Shown here: positions 39,001 to 47,410 of the stretch, one piece after another | How the letters are laid out: each line of letters starts with the position of its first letter | Numbering within the stretch: the stretch's first letter is position 1 | DNA from: Castanea sativa | Taxonomy: Eukaryota > Streptophyta > Magnoliopsida > Fagales > Fagaceae | Reading direction: 5' to 3' | DNA: 64,000 bases | Assembly: GCF_040712315.1 (NCBI RefSeq) | Contig: NC_134014.1 | Span: 36,879,634-36,943,633 of the forward strand | Program-made: the position numbers and the translations under genes | Notes under the pieces: generated by a model | Seen by the model: the letters and a program-made list of their open reading frames with translations, nothing else | What the model was told of the DNA's origin: nothing | Database searches by the model: none

Positions 39001-40174
39001 TCACGGGAGATAACTTGCGGGTTAGGGGCTTTGATTTCGTTAACTGGTGCATTATTTGTCATTGTTGTGGGGAGACAGTGGATCATTTGTTGTTACACTG
39101 TGGAAAGGCTTATCGGCTATGGAGTTTTGTTTTTAGAACTTTTGGGATTTCATGGCTTCCCTCACATTTGATGATAGATTTTTCTATTTAGTAGGTGGAG
39201 TTGGTTGGGGAAGCATTCATCTCACATTTGGAATTTAGTTCCATTGTGTTTGATGTAATGTATTTAGAGGGAACGCAATCGGCGAACTTTTAAAGACTTG
39301 GATAGATTAGATGACCAGCTACTTGCTCTCTTTTGTGGCTCCCTTTTTTATTGGTCTAGGGCTTGGGGACTCACATCTAGTGATTCTCTCCCTTTGTTCC
39401 TTAAGTCTCTCTTTCTTTGTAATTAGTGCTTCTTTTATGTTTTTGCTTCTCTCTTTTTTTGTACTTTTTGATATGCTTTGTGCTACTTTGCATTTAGCAA
39501 TTTTTTTAATATATATATCTTTCTTACTTATCAAAAAAAAAAAATGAGCCTCAAATCATTTTAAAACCAAAGAGGCTAAGATGCCAACTAAGCGTCCCTT
39601 CAGCAATCTACCATCAGATTTACACATTTACTCATAAGAATAGTTTACTCGTCATCTCAGTATCAACTGAGGCAATCTAAACGTTAAAAAACAACAAAGA
39701 GCAGTAAAGCACTATGAGAAAGGCATGGTACTAAAATTACCACTGCTACTCACGAAAGCTGTTTTTGTTGCCCTTACAATTATATGATTATAATAACTGC
39801 TAGCATAACTTCAATAACACTAGAAAGAGAATTGAATACCTAGTGAGTCTCCAAGTATCTGTGTAAGCATTGAATTTTCATAAGGAACAACATCCTTCTT
39901 TGAAGTCAAAGATGACAAAACATCCCCCAACCTACATGTGTAACAAAAAACGCAATAAGAAGGGAAAGGCCAGAGTGAATTATGACAGTTCCACATGTTG
40001 AGAATACGCTGCAAAAGCTTAAACAAAAGAATCGGACAACAAATAACCTCCCCTACCTCACCCACCATCAAGATCAATTCAACATTAAATGAATGTAAAA
40101 AAAAAATTAGGATAAACGGCAGAAAATGAATGTAAAAATCTTGATTAAGTAATACAGCAACAATCACACCAAGA

Positions 40175-40246
<72 letters not shown>

Positions 40247-42901
40247 CAATGACAGAGACAGAGACACTTAACTTTTGTAAATGTTACACCACTTAACAAT
40301 TGTGTATTAAAACTTTAAAATCATGTACAAAACTTGAGTTAAAGGATAAGATAGTAAATAACATCTTATCAAGAAAAAATTAGGCATGCATGTTAAGAAC
40401 AAATAAAACGCATAATTCAATGCGAGGATTTTTCAAATTTATTCTGATACAATACCGATTCTCTCAAAAAATTAAGTGGTTAGAAAATTGTGAATTTAAT
40501 TGTTTAACCAACATTCTAATACACGTCACATGTGGGCCCAAGCTCATTAATAAGCATGGCCCAACAAGTGGGATTTTAAACATTTCTATTGGAAGATAGA
40601 GTCAAGACAATTTTTAAACTCATTATCAATATTCTAACATAGTCCAATAGAAAGTAATTAAATGGTGTAAGATTAACAAAGAATTAAACAATTTGTAAAC
40701 TGATTATGTATGTGTGTGTATAGTACAAGGACCAGTAATCCCATTGTATGGAGAGAGTGCGTATTATGCTTGATAGGCAAGCAGCATGTCCAAGTTAGGA
40801 TAAGCTAAGATGACATACGCTGAAAGTGACTTCATAACATGCAGCAAGTCTGTCACGTGCTCCCCACTATCATCTTCCCCAATTGAACCCTCACTTCCAG
40901 CCAAATCCACAAGAGAAAGCTTGCTGTACGAGTTCTCTCCAGTAATCAAATTGCCATAATATATATGTATTGTGACGATCCTGACAAATGAGACAAGAAA
41001 GTACATAGACAAATTAAAAAGAACATTAACATAATAGACATAAGTAAATGACACCCATATACAAATATACACATGAATAACTAGGAAACTTTGTCTATAT
41101 CATATGTTTCCCTTTCTGAAATTGACAAGTTCTATCTTCTTTTAAAAAGAACATCAAGTTAAACATTTGAGAAGAAACTAAAAAAAGTTCATAACTTTCT
41201 GAAAACCACATCATTTGCCTTTGAGAGTAGAAACAAAAGATGAAAACGTCTCCCATTTCAAGTTTTAAGAACGGGCCCAATGCTCACTTTTGCATTGCCC
41301 AGCTGACAGCCACAAGGATCTACCATTTGATATCTCATTTAAAAATCAATAGTGCAAACAATCATGTGGATTTGATGATTCTGTCCATTTAATTCTGACT
41401 AAAAGTTGCAAACAACTTAGACTTTCATTTTCTTATTGTTCTCTTCATAAAGTAAAGATTCTTTAAAAGGGAAAAAATGCACAATCAACAACACACAGAC
41501 TTTTCAAGAATCTTTTTCTAAGTATTCAAATGAGATATTAACGAGCAGGCCAAAATTCTTCTTAAAACTGAATCAGCAAAGATGTGAAAAGCAACCAGAA
41601 GACTTGCTTTGCATTCACTGCTATAGAGCACAAACCATATTGGAGAAGCAGTTCAGGAACAGCAATACATCTGAACTTATTGGACAAGTCTTTTTAAATG
41701 ACAACTTGGCAGTCTTATAACAGCAATGTGACAGGACTCCATTTGCAAGAGAAGAAGACAGCTTACTTTTACTCTTCCAAAATTATGTTAAGTCAACATA
41801 TAACCACAATCTAATAAAGAACCATTATAAAATTAAAAGCAGAAACAATATGGAAAAATCAACTAAATTTTAAGTACTTCTAAGGGCACCGAGTGAAGAC
41901 CATACAAGTGAGAAACATTAAACTTTGATATGTCATTTCCCCGGCTCTGAAAAGCAGCCTTCATAACTCTAGAGAATTCCGATGGATTATCAACTTTTTC
42001 CTGCACGAGTTCTATAATAGAGTCTGGTGATCCCATCCGGACCTTTTGTAAATTGCTCCCTGATTCAGAAAGCAGATCCCTAACCTAAAAGATTATGAAA
42101 CAGGTCTAGATCAAAAACATCACAATGGTGCCATGTTAAAACCATCATCTTCTAACAAAATCAGAAAACAGCATATTGTTACAACAGATAAGTCATGTAA
42201 GTAAGAGAACCTGTTCATTGTAGAGCTCAAAAATTGTAACAGAGAAGTTGAATCGTGAGGTGAAAGTTGAATCTGAGTTGGCTAGATCAAACAACTCCTC
42301 AAAACAGCGAGAATATAAACCACGATCATGACTAGATCCTTCCTAAAGAAAATGCAAAAGTACATCAGAGAAGCAACCTACCAGGACAGATATCATGAAA
42401 ATTTTACATGAAAAAAGATTAAAGCGCCCCAGCAATGTGCGCACAAGTTGGTCAAACATGAATGTATGCTCCAATTTGTTTCGTATACAAAATTTCTCCA
42501 GATCATTTTAAAGCGGGTGAGAGAGAAAAGAAGAATCTACCACAAGAAGAGGAGTCGGTCAGATGGTGAAAATTAACACTTATACTCAACTTGAGTCAAC
42601 TAAGCCCTAATCCCAACTAGTAGCTGAAAAGTTGGAGTCAGCTTTGTTAATCCTTGCATCCCACTTGGCCCTACCTAGGGCCATACCCTCATTTGCCTTT
42701 CTTCCCAAGTAACCCCTTACGTGGGACCAAAAGGAAAGGAGGTAATTCAAAATGCAGAACCCTCTAATCTTTACAACAGAACAACCCCAACTTAGAAGCC
42801 CTTTAAATTAGCTGGCAAGGCAGCACATTTTCATGCATGTATAAATATGTAAGCAACATAAAGAATGCATCACATACATGGAGAGAAATAGATCACACAC
42901 A

Positions 42902-42940
<39 letters not shown>

Positions 42941-45900
42941 AACCATTGTGTGTGTTTTCCCGGAGTGAGTTTGTCCATAAGCCAATATGGAAACATTATA
43001 TCCATCCAGAGCTGACTGCACCAGTGGCTGAGCATCCCTGAACAGTTCAGCTGCACAAAAAACCCCAAAGATACTAAGCAACATAGCCGAACACAGTATG
43101 AACTATTACAAATAATTTCATACAGTACAACCAGGGTGCAACAACTAAGAAAAAAATTTGAATGTTAGCTTACCTTGTCCAACATGAGGTCCATAAACTC
43201 GGTCAAATTCAAAATCCTTCTTGGGGTTGGAAATGCTATCATCACCAGTATTGACACGGATAGTGCAATCATCAGGAAATTCAACAACAGAAGTTCCTTC
43301 ATCTTCAAATAATGGCCTAGTACGACAAAATACCTTTATGTTACCTGAAACAAAATAGCTTAGGTTTTTTAATAAAAATGACCACCAAATGAGCTTTTTG
43401 AGAAGCACACACATGTGCATGTGAGTGTGTGTGCGCGTGTGTGTGTGCACGTGTGAGAGAGAGAGAGAGAGACTTTTGAAATGGAAAATCACAGAAGAGT
43501 ACCTTTGGCTGTCAACAAATCATTAAACAACTTTCTTTTCTCATTGATCAGTGGAGAAATTCTAGCCTCAGTTTCCAGGGCAACTTGATCTGATATTTGT
43601 ACCCAAAAAAGATATTGAAAATACTGAAAACCTTACAAAATAAGTACAAGATGGTATGATGCATATCAAGACTGGCATATTTTTCAATTTTTTTGGGTAA
43701 GTAGCATAATTTTCACAAATTAACTATCCAAAGATGAAATGATGTCCACCAAAACAGTTTATAATTGCGGCATTACATATAAATCCTTATACCCATATCA
43801 AAAATATCATTCATGAATGTCGGAAAGCAGTCTCATACCATCCCCTCCACATATATCAAATGGAATACTTAAATTCACAAACCCTTACCTAGTTTACGGG
43901 TTTTCTCAGCAAGAACACCTAAATAACGTGTAACTCGATCAAGTTTAGCATTTGAATATTCCTGCAGCTCATTTGCTTCTTGCCTCAACTCCAAGTAATC
44001 TTCTCTTGCAATCTGCCCAAAATATGAGATATGGTTGTCAACAAGAACATGTAACACTATCACATGCTCCACATACACACCCACTAAATCACCATATGTA
44101 AAAAACACCTAATAGGCAAACAAAAAACAAATCATGATTTAAAAGCTCTAGAAGAGATTTAAACACTTCTTGATTTGCTTGACAAGGAATAAAGTTCCAT
44201 AGGAAATAAAAAGGATCTCCAATATAGTTCACAACTATTGTAATTCTAGCGTCAACAAAGCAAAAGAACTTTCCAAGGACAGAAAATTCTGCACCTTGCC
44301 TGTTATGAGAATAAAAGATTTAAGCGGATATCAATATTTTACTCTCAATTTCATCTTCTATGCTGATGCGGTTTACATGTGAATCTAGTCACGCAAATAT
44401 CAAGTCTTGCATAATAAAATGGCAAATAAAATATTAACTGCAATCTAACACTATGGGATTTTTTTAATTTCAAAAGTTGGGGGTAGAGGGATTTGAATCC
44501 TGGACATCTCCATTGGAAACACTAGATGTCAGATGAGTTACCTTGCAGTTTGACACTATGGAATTGTGGCCATCACCATCAAATCAAAACATCCTAGATA
44601 GACTCCTCAAATAAAGAGAAACCTGCTAAGCTTCATGTAAATGTAGTTTATTAGCACTTAATTTCTCTAGCCAGTAACCCTGATAGTTGTAAGAACCTCC
44701 AATTATTAAGGAAAAGTTCATGCACCTCTAATCCGTATGTCCTGACATCTAAAAATCATGATTAGCTTCATCATTTTGTCACCTTTCATCAATGTAAAAC
44801 CCCTAAGAAAAGGTAACTCTACTAACCATTGTTTTTCATGTAAGCAAATCCATTGCTTACATTGATACTGACACGTATAAGCAAGTGCACTGATTCCCAA
44901 AACCCCAGCAGATTAACGCTACCAATCAAAGCAAACCCAGAGATATTATATTATAGAACCTATCTAAAAGTAAACATTATTGACGAAAGTTATAGTTTAA
45001 GGCATCAAGTCTCCCCTTCATTGTCCCAACTAACTGAACCTGGACTTCCAACAAAGATTATGATTTACCAGTCACCTCTGCTCTTCCAAAACGTTGCAAA
45101 CTAATTACAGCACGTGATTTACATTTACCATCTCATCACTTATGCCAGCAAAACTAAACAGAATCATATTTCTTCTGACAAAGGAAAGAATTTAATTTTA
45201 TTATATTTGTAATGCTGCCAGAGGCAAACATACTAACCTTTATATGCTCAAGTTACTCCCAATTCCAAAAAATACATGAATTTGAGGTTATGTTTGGTCT
45301 CATTCTCCAAAAACAAATACATTTTCAGAGTCAAAGAAAAATGAAACAATTCTTCTAGTACTATGCTATTTGCCACAACATGCTAAAGTGGTTGACTATG
45401 AGTGGTGGACAATCTTTTTCACTTTGACCCACCATTTTTCTCCACCAGTCACAATCGATCTCTGATAGCACAAAAGTTGCGTCCCTATACTGTCTCAAGT
45501 AGAACATACCTATCAACTAATCCAAATTCTTGGAAATGATTTAAAAAATTATGGACACTTTTCTTCTATTTTCTTTGTTTGATAGATACAATAGGTATGG
45601 CGTCCACTCCATAATGATTACTCCCTACCAATAGGCTCTCTTATTCAACAACAAAATACTTTACCAGTTAAGGCAACTGGAATCCAACTTTACTTTTTTA
45701 TTATTTAAGTATGAAAGAGACTTTACAAAACACTGTAAACTAATTACAGCACATATGCCAACAAAAATACACATCATACTTCTTCTGACAAAGGAAATAA
45801 TTTAGTTTTTTTATATTTGTAATGCTGGCAGAGGCAAGCATACTAACTCTTTTATGCTCAAGTTACTCCTAATTCCTAAAAATAATTTTAAAAAACAGTA

Positions 45901-46694
45901 AAGAAACACGAATTTGAGGTCTTGTTTAGTCTCATTCTCAAAAAAAAAAAACTACTAAGTTTTCAGGGTCAAAGAAAAATGAAAGAATTCTTCTAGTACC
46001 ATGCCATTTGCCACAACATGCTGAAGTGGCCGACTGCCAAGTGCACAATCTTTTTCACTTGGACCCACCATTATTTCTCCACCAGTCACAATCGACCTCT
46101 GATAGCACAAAAATTGTGTCCCTATGCTTTCTCAAAATGAAACATGTCTACCAACTAATCCAGATTCTTGGCTTATGGACACTTTTCTTCTTTGTTTGAT
46201 AGATACGATAGGTATGGCGTCCACTCCATAATCATTACTCCCTACCATTAGGCTCCCCTATTCGACAACAAAAAACTTTCCCATCTAAGGTAACTGAAAC
46301 CCAACTTTTTTTCTTTTTTTTTTTTGAAGTATGGAAGAGACTTTACCACCAACATTTCACATTAAATCAAAAATGCACTATTTAACAACCAACATTATAG
46401 AAAACTACTAAAAACACACTATCACTAATTTACCACCACAACTCAAACAGTGAATTTTTTTAAGTAAAGTAAAACTTAGTTTACCTTAACTTGGTCCTTC
46501 AATCGCTGAAGCTTGGAGGAGAGCGAGTGCTTGGAAGACTCGGAATGGGACAAAGCCGATGCGGTGGAGATCGAGTACCGCCGGACCAGTGGTCCAGCAG
46601 CGGAGGACCTGAAATCGCCTTGCTCAAACGACGACGTTTTCCTCGGCTCGAACCCGCTCACCTCCCAGTTCCAACGGTTCCTTTGCTCCCCCAT
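18044..46694 (-). CDS. KAC: Kinesin-like protein KIN-14A/B (KAC1/KAC2, KCA-type), 23 exons, 1289 aa
   Basis: Known role of the family: KAC proteins anchor and move chloroplasts through short chloroplast-actin filaments; the same proteins were also described as CDKA;1-associated kinesins (KCA1/KCA2). Exons in order: 46485-46694, 43889-44012, 43503-43589, 43174-43344, 42944-43050, 42211-42342, 41906-42084, 40819-40980, 39840-39931, 33107-33258, 32301-32474, 30482-30628, 28547-28735, 26511-26582, 26161-26216, 25836-26061, 24832-25023, 24543-24734, 24021-24371, 23623-23721, 19312-19452, 19062-19220, 18044-18499. All are GT-AG and all phases agree (3870 nt). The N-terminus has [14 protein letters not shown]; motor core about residues 141-472 with P-loop GQTHSGKT (223-230) and LVDLAGSE (360-367); then coiled coil; C-terminus ends [17 protein letters not shown] plus three residues. 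Arabidopsis KAC1 and KAC2 are similar in length (about 1260-1275 aa from memory). I cannot tell whether it is the KAC1 or the KAC2 lineage. Confidence 0.95.
18607..18626. repeat. Homopolymer of 20 C in KAC intron 22
   Basis: An uninterrupted run of C on the plus strand, so 20 G in the KAC pre-mRNA, located in the last intron about 110 nt upstream of the exon 23 acceptor. Confidence 0.9.
19932..20672 (-). pseudogene. LINE ORF2 C-terminal zinc-binding (zf-RVT) remnant
   Basis: 246 codons without a stop. Contains [36 protein letters not shown] with the CxxC...HxxxxC metal-binding pattern, and [15 protein letters not shown], all typical of the C-terminal end of plant L1-type LINE ORF2. The catalytic part of the reverse transcriptase is absent. 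Confidence 0.85.
20730..22031 (-). pseudogene. LINE ORF1-like frame, rearranged 3' end
   Basis: A 433-codon frame rich in Ser/Gly/Lys. The N-terminal part ([33 protein letters not shown]) resembles the N-terminal nucleic-acid-binding part of plant LINE ORF1 proteins. The 3' part is a tandem duplication of about 161 bp (20755-20915 and 20916-21066). It is not a host gene: it lies wholly inside a flanked insertion in a kinesin intron. Confidence 0.65.
22251..22325 (-). mobile_element. 5'-truncated LINE 3' end
   Basis: Repeats the 3' terminal signature of the preceding LINE: T run, gataagtaagaatgatata, then the matching gggttactctatgcctgaaa stretch. Only about 75 bp of the element is present. 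Confidence 0.65.
22961..23448. mobile_element. MULE-type MITE in KAC intron 20
   Basis: Long imperfect terminal inverted repeats of about 130-150 bp (left from 22961, right to 23448) share motifs such as tttcactttgcacccta and its complement. The 9-bp flanks taaataaca and taaataata (22952-22960, 23449-23457) match at 8 of 9. The interior is short and non-coding. Confidence 0.75.
26733..26907. repeat. Tandem duplication (~87 bp) in KAC intron 13
   Basis: Two adjacent copies, each running from cattggctctgg to an aacaagatt-containing end (about 26733-26818 and 26819-26907), nearly identical over gatggactcacttccatcc. The second copy has a small insertion (acctctgg). Confidence 0.75.
26945..27345 (-). 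pseudogene. Decayed LINE reverse-transcriptase fragment in KAC intron 13
   Basis: Read on the minus strand, frames with stops give [12 protein letters not shown], then [12 protein letters not shown], then [15 protein letters not shown]. These are landmarks of the region between the polymerase and the zf-RVT domain of plant LINE ORF2. Several stops and frameshifts show it is dead. Confidence 0.55.
27935..28510. repeat. Direct duplication (~290 bp) with an internal repeat in KAC intron 13
   Basis: Copy A (about 27945-28185) and copy B (about 28213-28510) share caagcttttgcacaatc/ccagcttttgcacaatc, then catagattattt, then gaggtgcacaactg and gagacccctcacatttac in the same order. Copy B repeats the gagacccctcacatttac block once more (near 28375 and 28450). 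Confidence 0.75.
29325..29450 (+). mobile_element. tRNA-related SINE in KAC intron 12
   Basis: A-box-like gagctatggctcaactggc, B-box-like aatggttcaagacccac and an A-rich end aataaaaaaa. A related degenerate copy may lie at 30352-30460 (aggttcagtcctatt). Confidence 0.5.
31540..31720 (+). pseudogene. Possible LINE zf-RVT remnant in KAC intron 11
   Basis: One frame gives [18 protein letters not shown], resembling the [22 protein letters not shown] block of plant LINE tails. Too short and too decayed for certainty. Confidence 0.35.
33363..33470 (+). mobile_element. tRNA-related SINE in KAC intron 9
   Basis: Head agagccttgtagctcagaag, B-box-like gggttcaagtcccacc and an A-rich end. Same family as 4572-4690. 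Confidence 0.5.
34165..34421 (-). mobile_element. TRIM copy 2 (reverse orientation) in KAC intron 9
   Basis: A 77-bp terminal repeat at 34345-34421 ends in ccattattccaaca, and a second degenerate repeat at about 34165-34219 ends in the same motif. Between them is a ggcc-rich interior like that of the intact copy at 9734-10000, and a primer-binding-site complement (actctgatatca, 34333-34344) next to the inner end of the repeat. Confidence 0.65.
35790..38890 (-). mobile_element. Inner 5'-truncated LINE (minus strand), KAC intron 9
   Basis: Plus-strand T run at 35790-35802 followed by gataagta marks its 3' end. Reading on minus from 38890 down: end of endonuclease ([12 protein letters not shown]), linker ([13 protein letters not shown]), reverse transcriptase ([42 protein letters not shown]), the catalytic [11 protein letters not shown] near 37444-37479, [14 protein letters not shown], and the zf-RVT block. 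Frameshifts and stops separate these blocks, so it is inactive. No clear TSD found. Confidence 0.8.
38087..38890 (-). pseudogene. LINE ORF2 fragment: endonuclease end to RT start
   Basis: The longest intact frame of the inner LINE. Contains [11 protein letters not shown] (last motif of the AP endonuclease), [20 protein letters not shown] and [20 protein letters not shown] (start of the reverse transcriptase fingers). The frame is lost near 38130 and continues in another frame with [12 protein letters not shown]. Confidence 0.85.
40179..40248. repeat. Compound microsatellite in KAC intron 8
   Basis: Successive cata, ta and ga runs (about 40179-40203, 40203-40221 and 40221-40247). Confidence 0.9.
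40455..40639 (-). mobile_element. TRIM copy 3 (degenerate, reverse) in KAC intron 8
   Basis: Left part resembles the 77-bp terminal repeat (gtgaatttaattgtttaacc), followed by cacatgtgggccc as in the other copies. The right end stops at caatattctaaca. Confidence 0.5.
42905..42939. repeat. GA/CT microsatellite abutting the KAC exon 5 donor
   Basis: On the KAC sense strand the intron reads gttg followed by a 35-nt CT run, so the tract starts at intron position +5 right after the P-loop exon. Confidence 0.9.
43425..43472. repeat. GT then GA microsatellite in KAC intron 3
   Basis: A tgtgtgcgcgtgtgtgtg-like run followed by a gagaga run, within the short intron between exons 3 and 4. Confidence 0.85.
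44470..44560 (-). mobile_element. tRNA-related SINE (minus) in KAC intron 1
   Basis: Read on the plus strand: gagggatttgaatcctgg (B-box complement), then ggacatctccattggaaaca and gatgagttaccttgcag. This is the reverse complement of the SINE family at 4572 and 33363. Confidence 0.45.
45087..46345. repeat. 639-bp tandem duplication in KAC intron 1
   Basis: Copy A 45087-45725 and copy B 45726-46345 are directly adjacent. Shared blocks in the same order include aaactaattacagcac, cttcttctgacaaaggaaa, tgccacaacatgct, ccaccagtcacaatcga and gtatggcgtccactccataat. Both copies end in gtatg(g/a)aagagacttta. Confidence 0.9.
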
Positions 46695-46900
46695 TCGAAA
46701 ACCCTAGCTAAGCTCTCAGATTTGGTTTTTGAATCAGAGAGCTCCAAAACCTTCTGAAGAGAGAGCTTTTTTTCTCATCACTGATGAGTCTGTGCTTTTA
46801 TTTTTTTTTATCTCTTTATAATAATAAATGGAGGGAGGGGAGAGGGGGTTTTTGGTTTTTGGATTGGGTGAGAGAGTGGAGACGGCGTCGTTTCCAATAT
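46695..46900 (-). promoter_or_regulatory. KAC 5' leader and candidate core promoter
   Basis: Reading on the minus strand, a TATA-like attataaag lies at 46814-46822, about 120 nt before the ATG at 46692-46694. Between them the leader is pyrimidine- and purine-tract rich with CTCTCT motifs. Placement by motif only; no transcript evidence. Confidence 0.3.
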
Positions 46901-47400
46901 ATGTGACACTCTTCAGCTGTTTAGCTCACACGTATTTTTGTGCTTGACATTCATTCACGCTTCGCTCTCACATATTTCTCGCTTGCGTTGCGTGGGGTGG
47001 TTTCATTAATTTTTAAGATAAGGAAGCACGTGAGCGCGCGCGTGAGTGTTCGCTCTGCACTACATACAGTCTACAGGATGACTGATGAGCCACCCCACCC
47101 GCGCACAAATTTGAATTATGGCTAGATCAAAATGGAATTATATCTATCGAACCAATATTATACGTGTACATTGGATTTTGGTGCTACCACTTATGACAGG
47201 CATGTGCGAGTGCAACCCACGACAAAACATGGCCAGCTCACTTTCTTTCCCCAAAAATGTGCTGGACTCAACTCTTTAACATATTAAACACCTCAACTCG
47301 TGTTATAGTTAGGTCATGGGTGTGCATTATATGTGTGACTGTGAGACGACAATTAAATCAAACCATCAATAAATTGGTTCAATAGTCCAATCTTATTAGT
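46901..47400. other. Distal KAC upstream region
   Basis: No gene seen. Contains a short GC-rich patch (cacgtgagcgcgcgcgtg near 47026-47045) and otherwise AT-rich sequence. Confidence 0.4.
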
Positions 47401-47410
47401 GACCAAATGA

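Larger units (their letters stand above)
35482..39540 (+). mobile_element. Outer LINE (plus strand) split by an inner LINE, KAC intron 9
   Basis: Direct repeats aaaaatgggcctca (35468-35481) and aaaaatgagcctca (39540-39553) flank the whole block. The left part (35510-35700) codes [20 protein letters not shown], a LINE ORF2 segment. The right part (about 38900-39540) continues with [19 protein letters not shown] and zf-RVT-like sequence, ending in ttacttatca plus an A run. Frames are broken. Confidence 0.7.
33107..43344 (-). other. KAC: KAC exons 4-10: kinesin motor domain
   Basis: Starts at [17 protein letters not shown] and runs to the neck block [11 protein letters not shown]. Exon 5 (42944-43050) carries the P-loop GQTHSGKT and exon 8 (40819-40980) the switch II motif DLAGSE. 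The switch I region, at the junction of exons 7 and 8, reads [13 protein letters not shown] instead of the canonical NxxSSRSH, a feature of the KAC lineage. The exon 9-10 junction rebuilds [13 protein letters not shown]. The intron between them is about 6.6 kb and full of retrotransposons. KAC motors have been reported to lack normal microtubule-driven activity; the altered switch I agrees with that. Confidence 0.9.

Noticed and set aside
35482..39540. A single LINE with a 5' inversion from twin priming
   Set aside because: The inverted part has its own poly-A end at 35790, so two insertions fit better.
43145..43492. An extended reading of the kinesin exon 4 frame into upstream CT/GT repeat
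   Set aside because: The acceptor at 43345-43346 and continuity with exon 3 show that the repeat is intronic.
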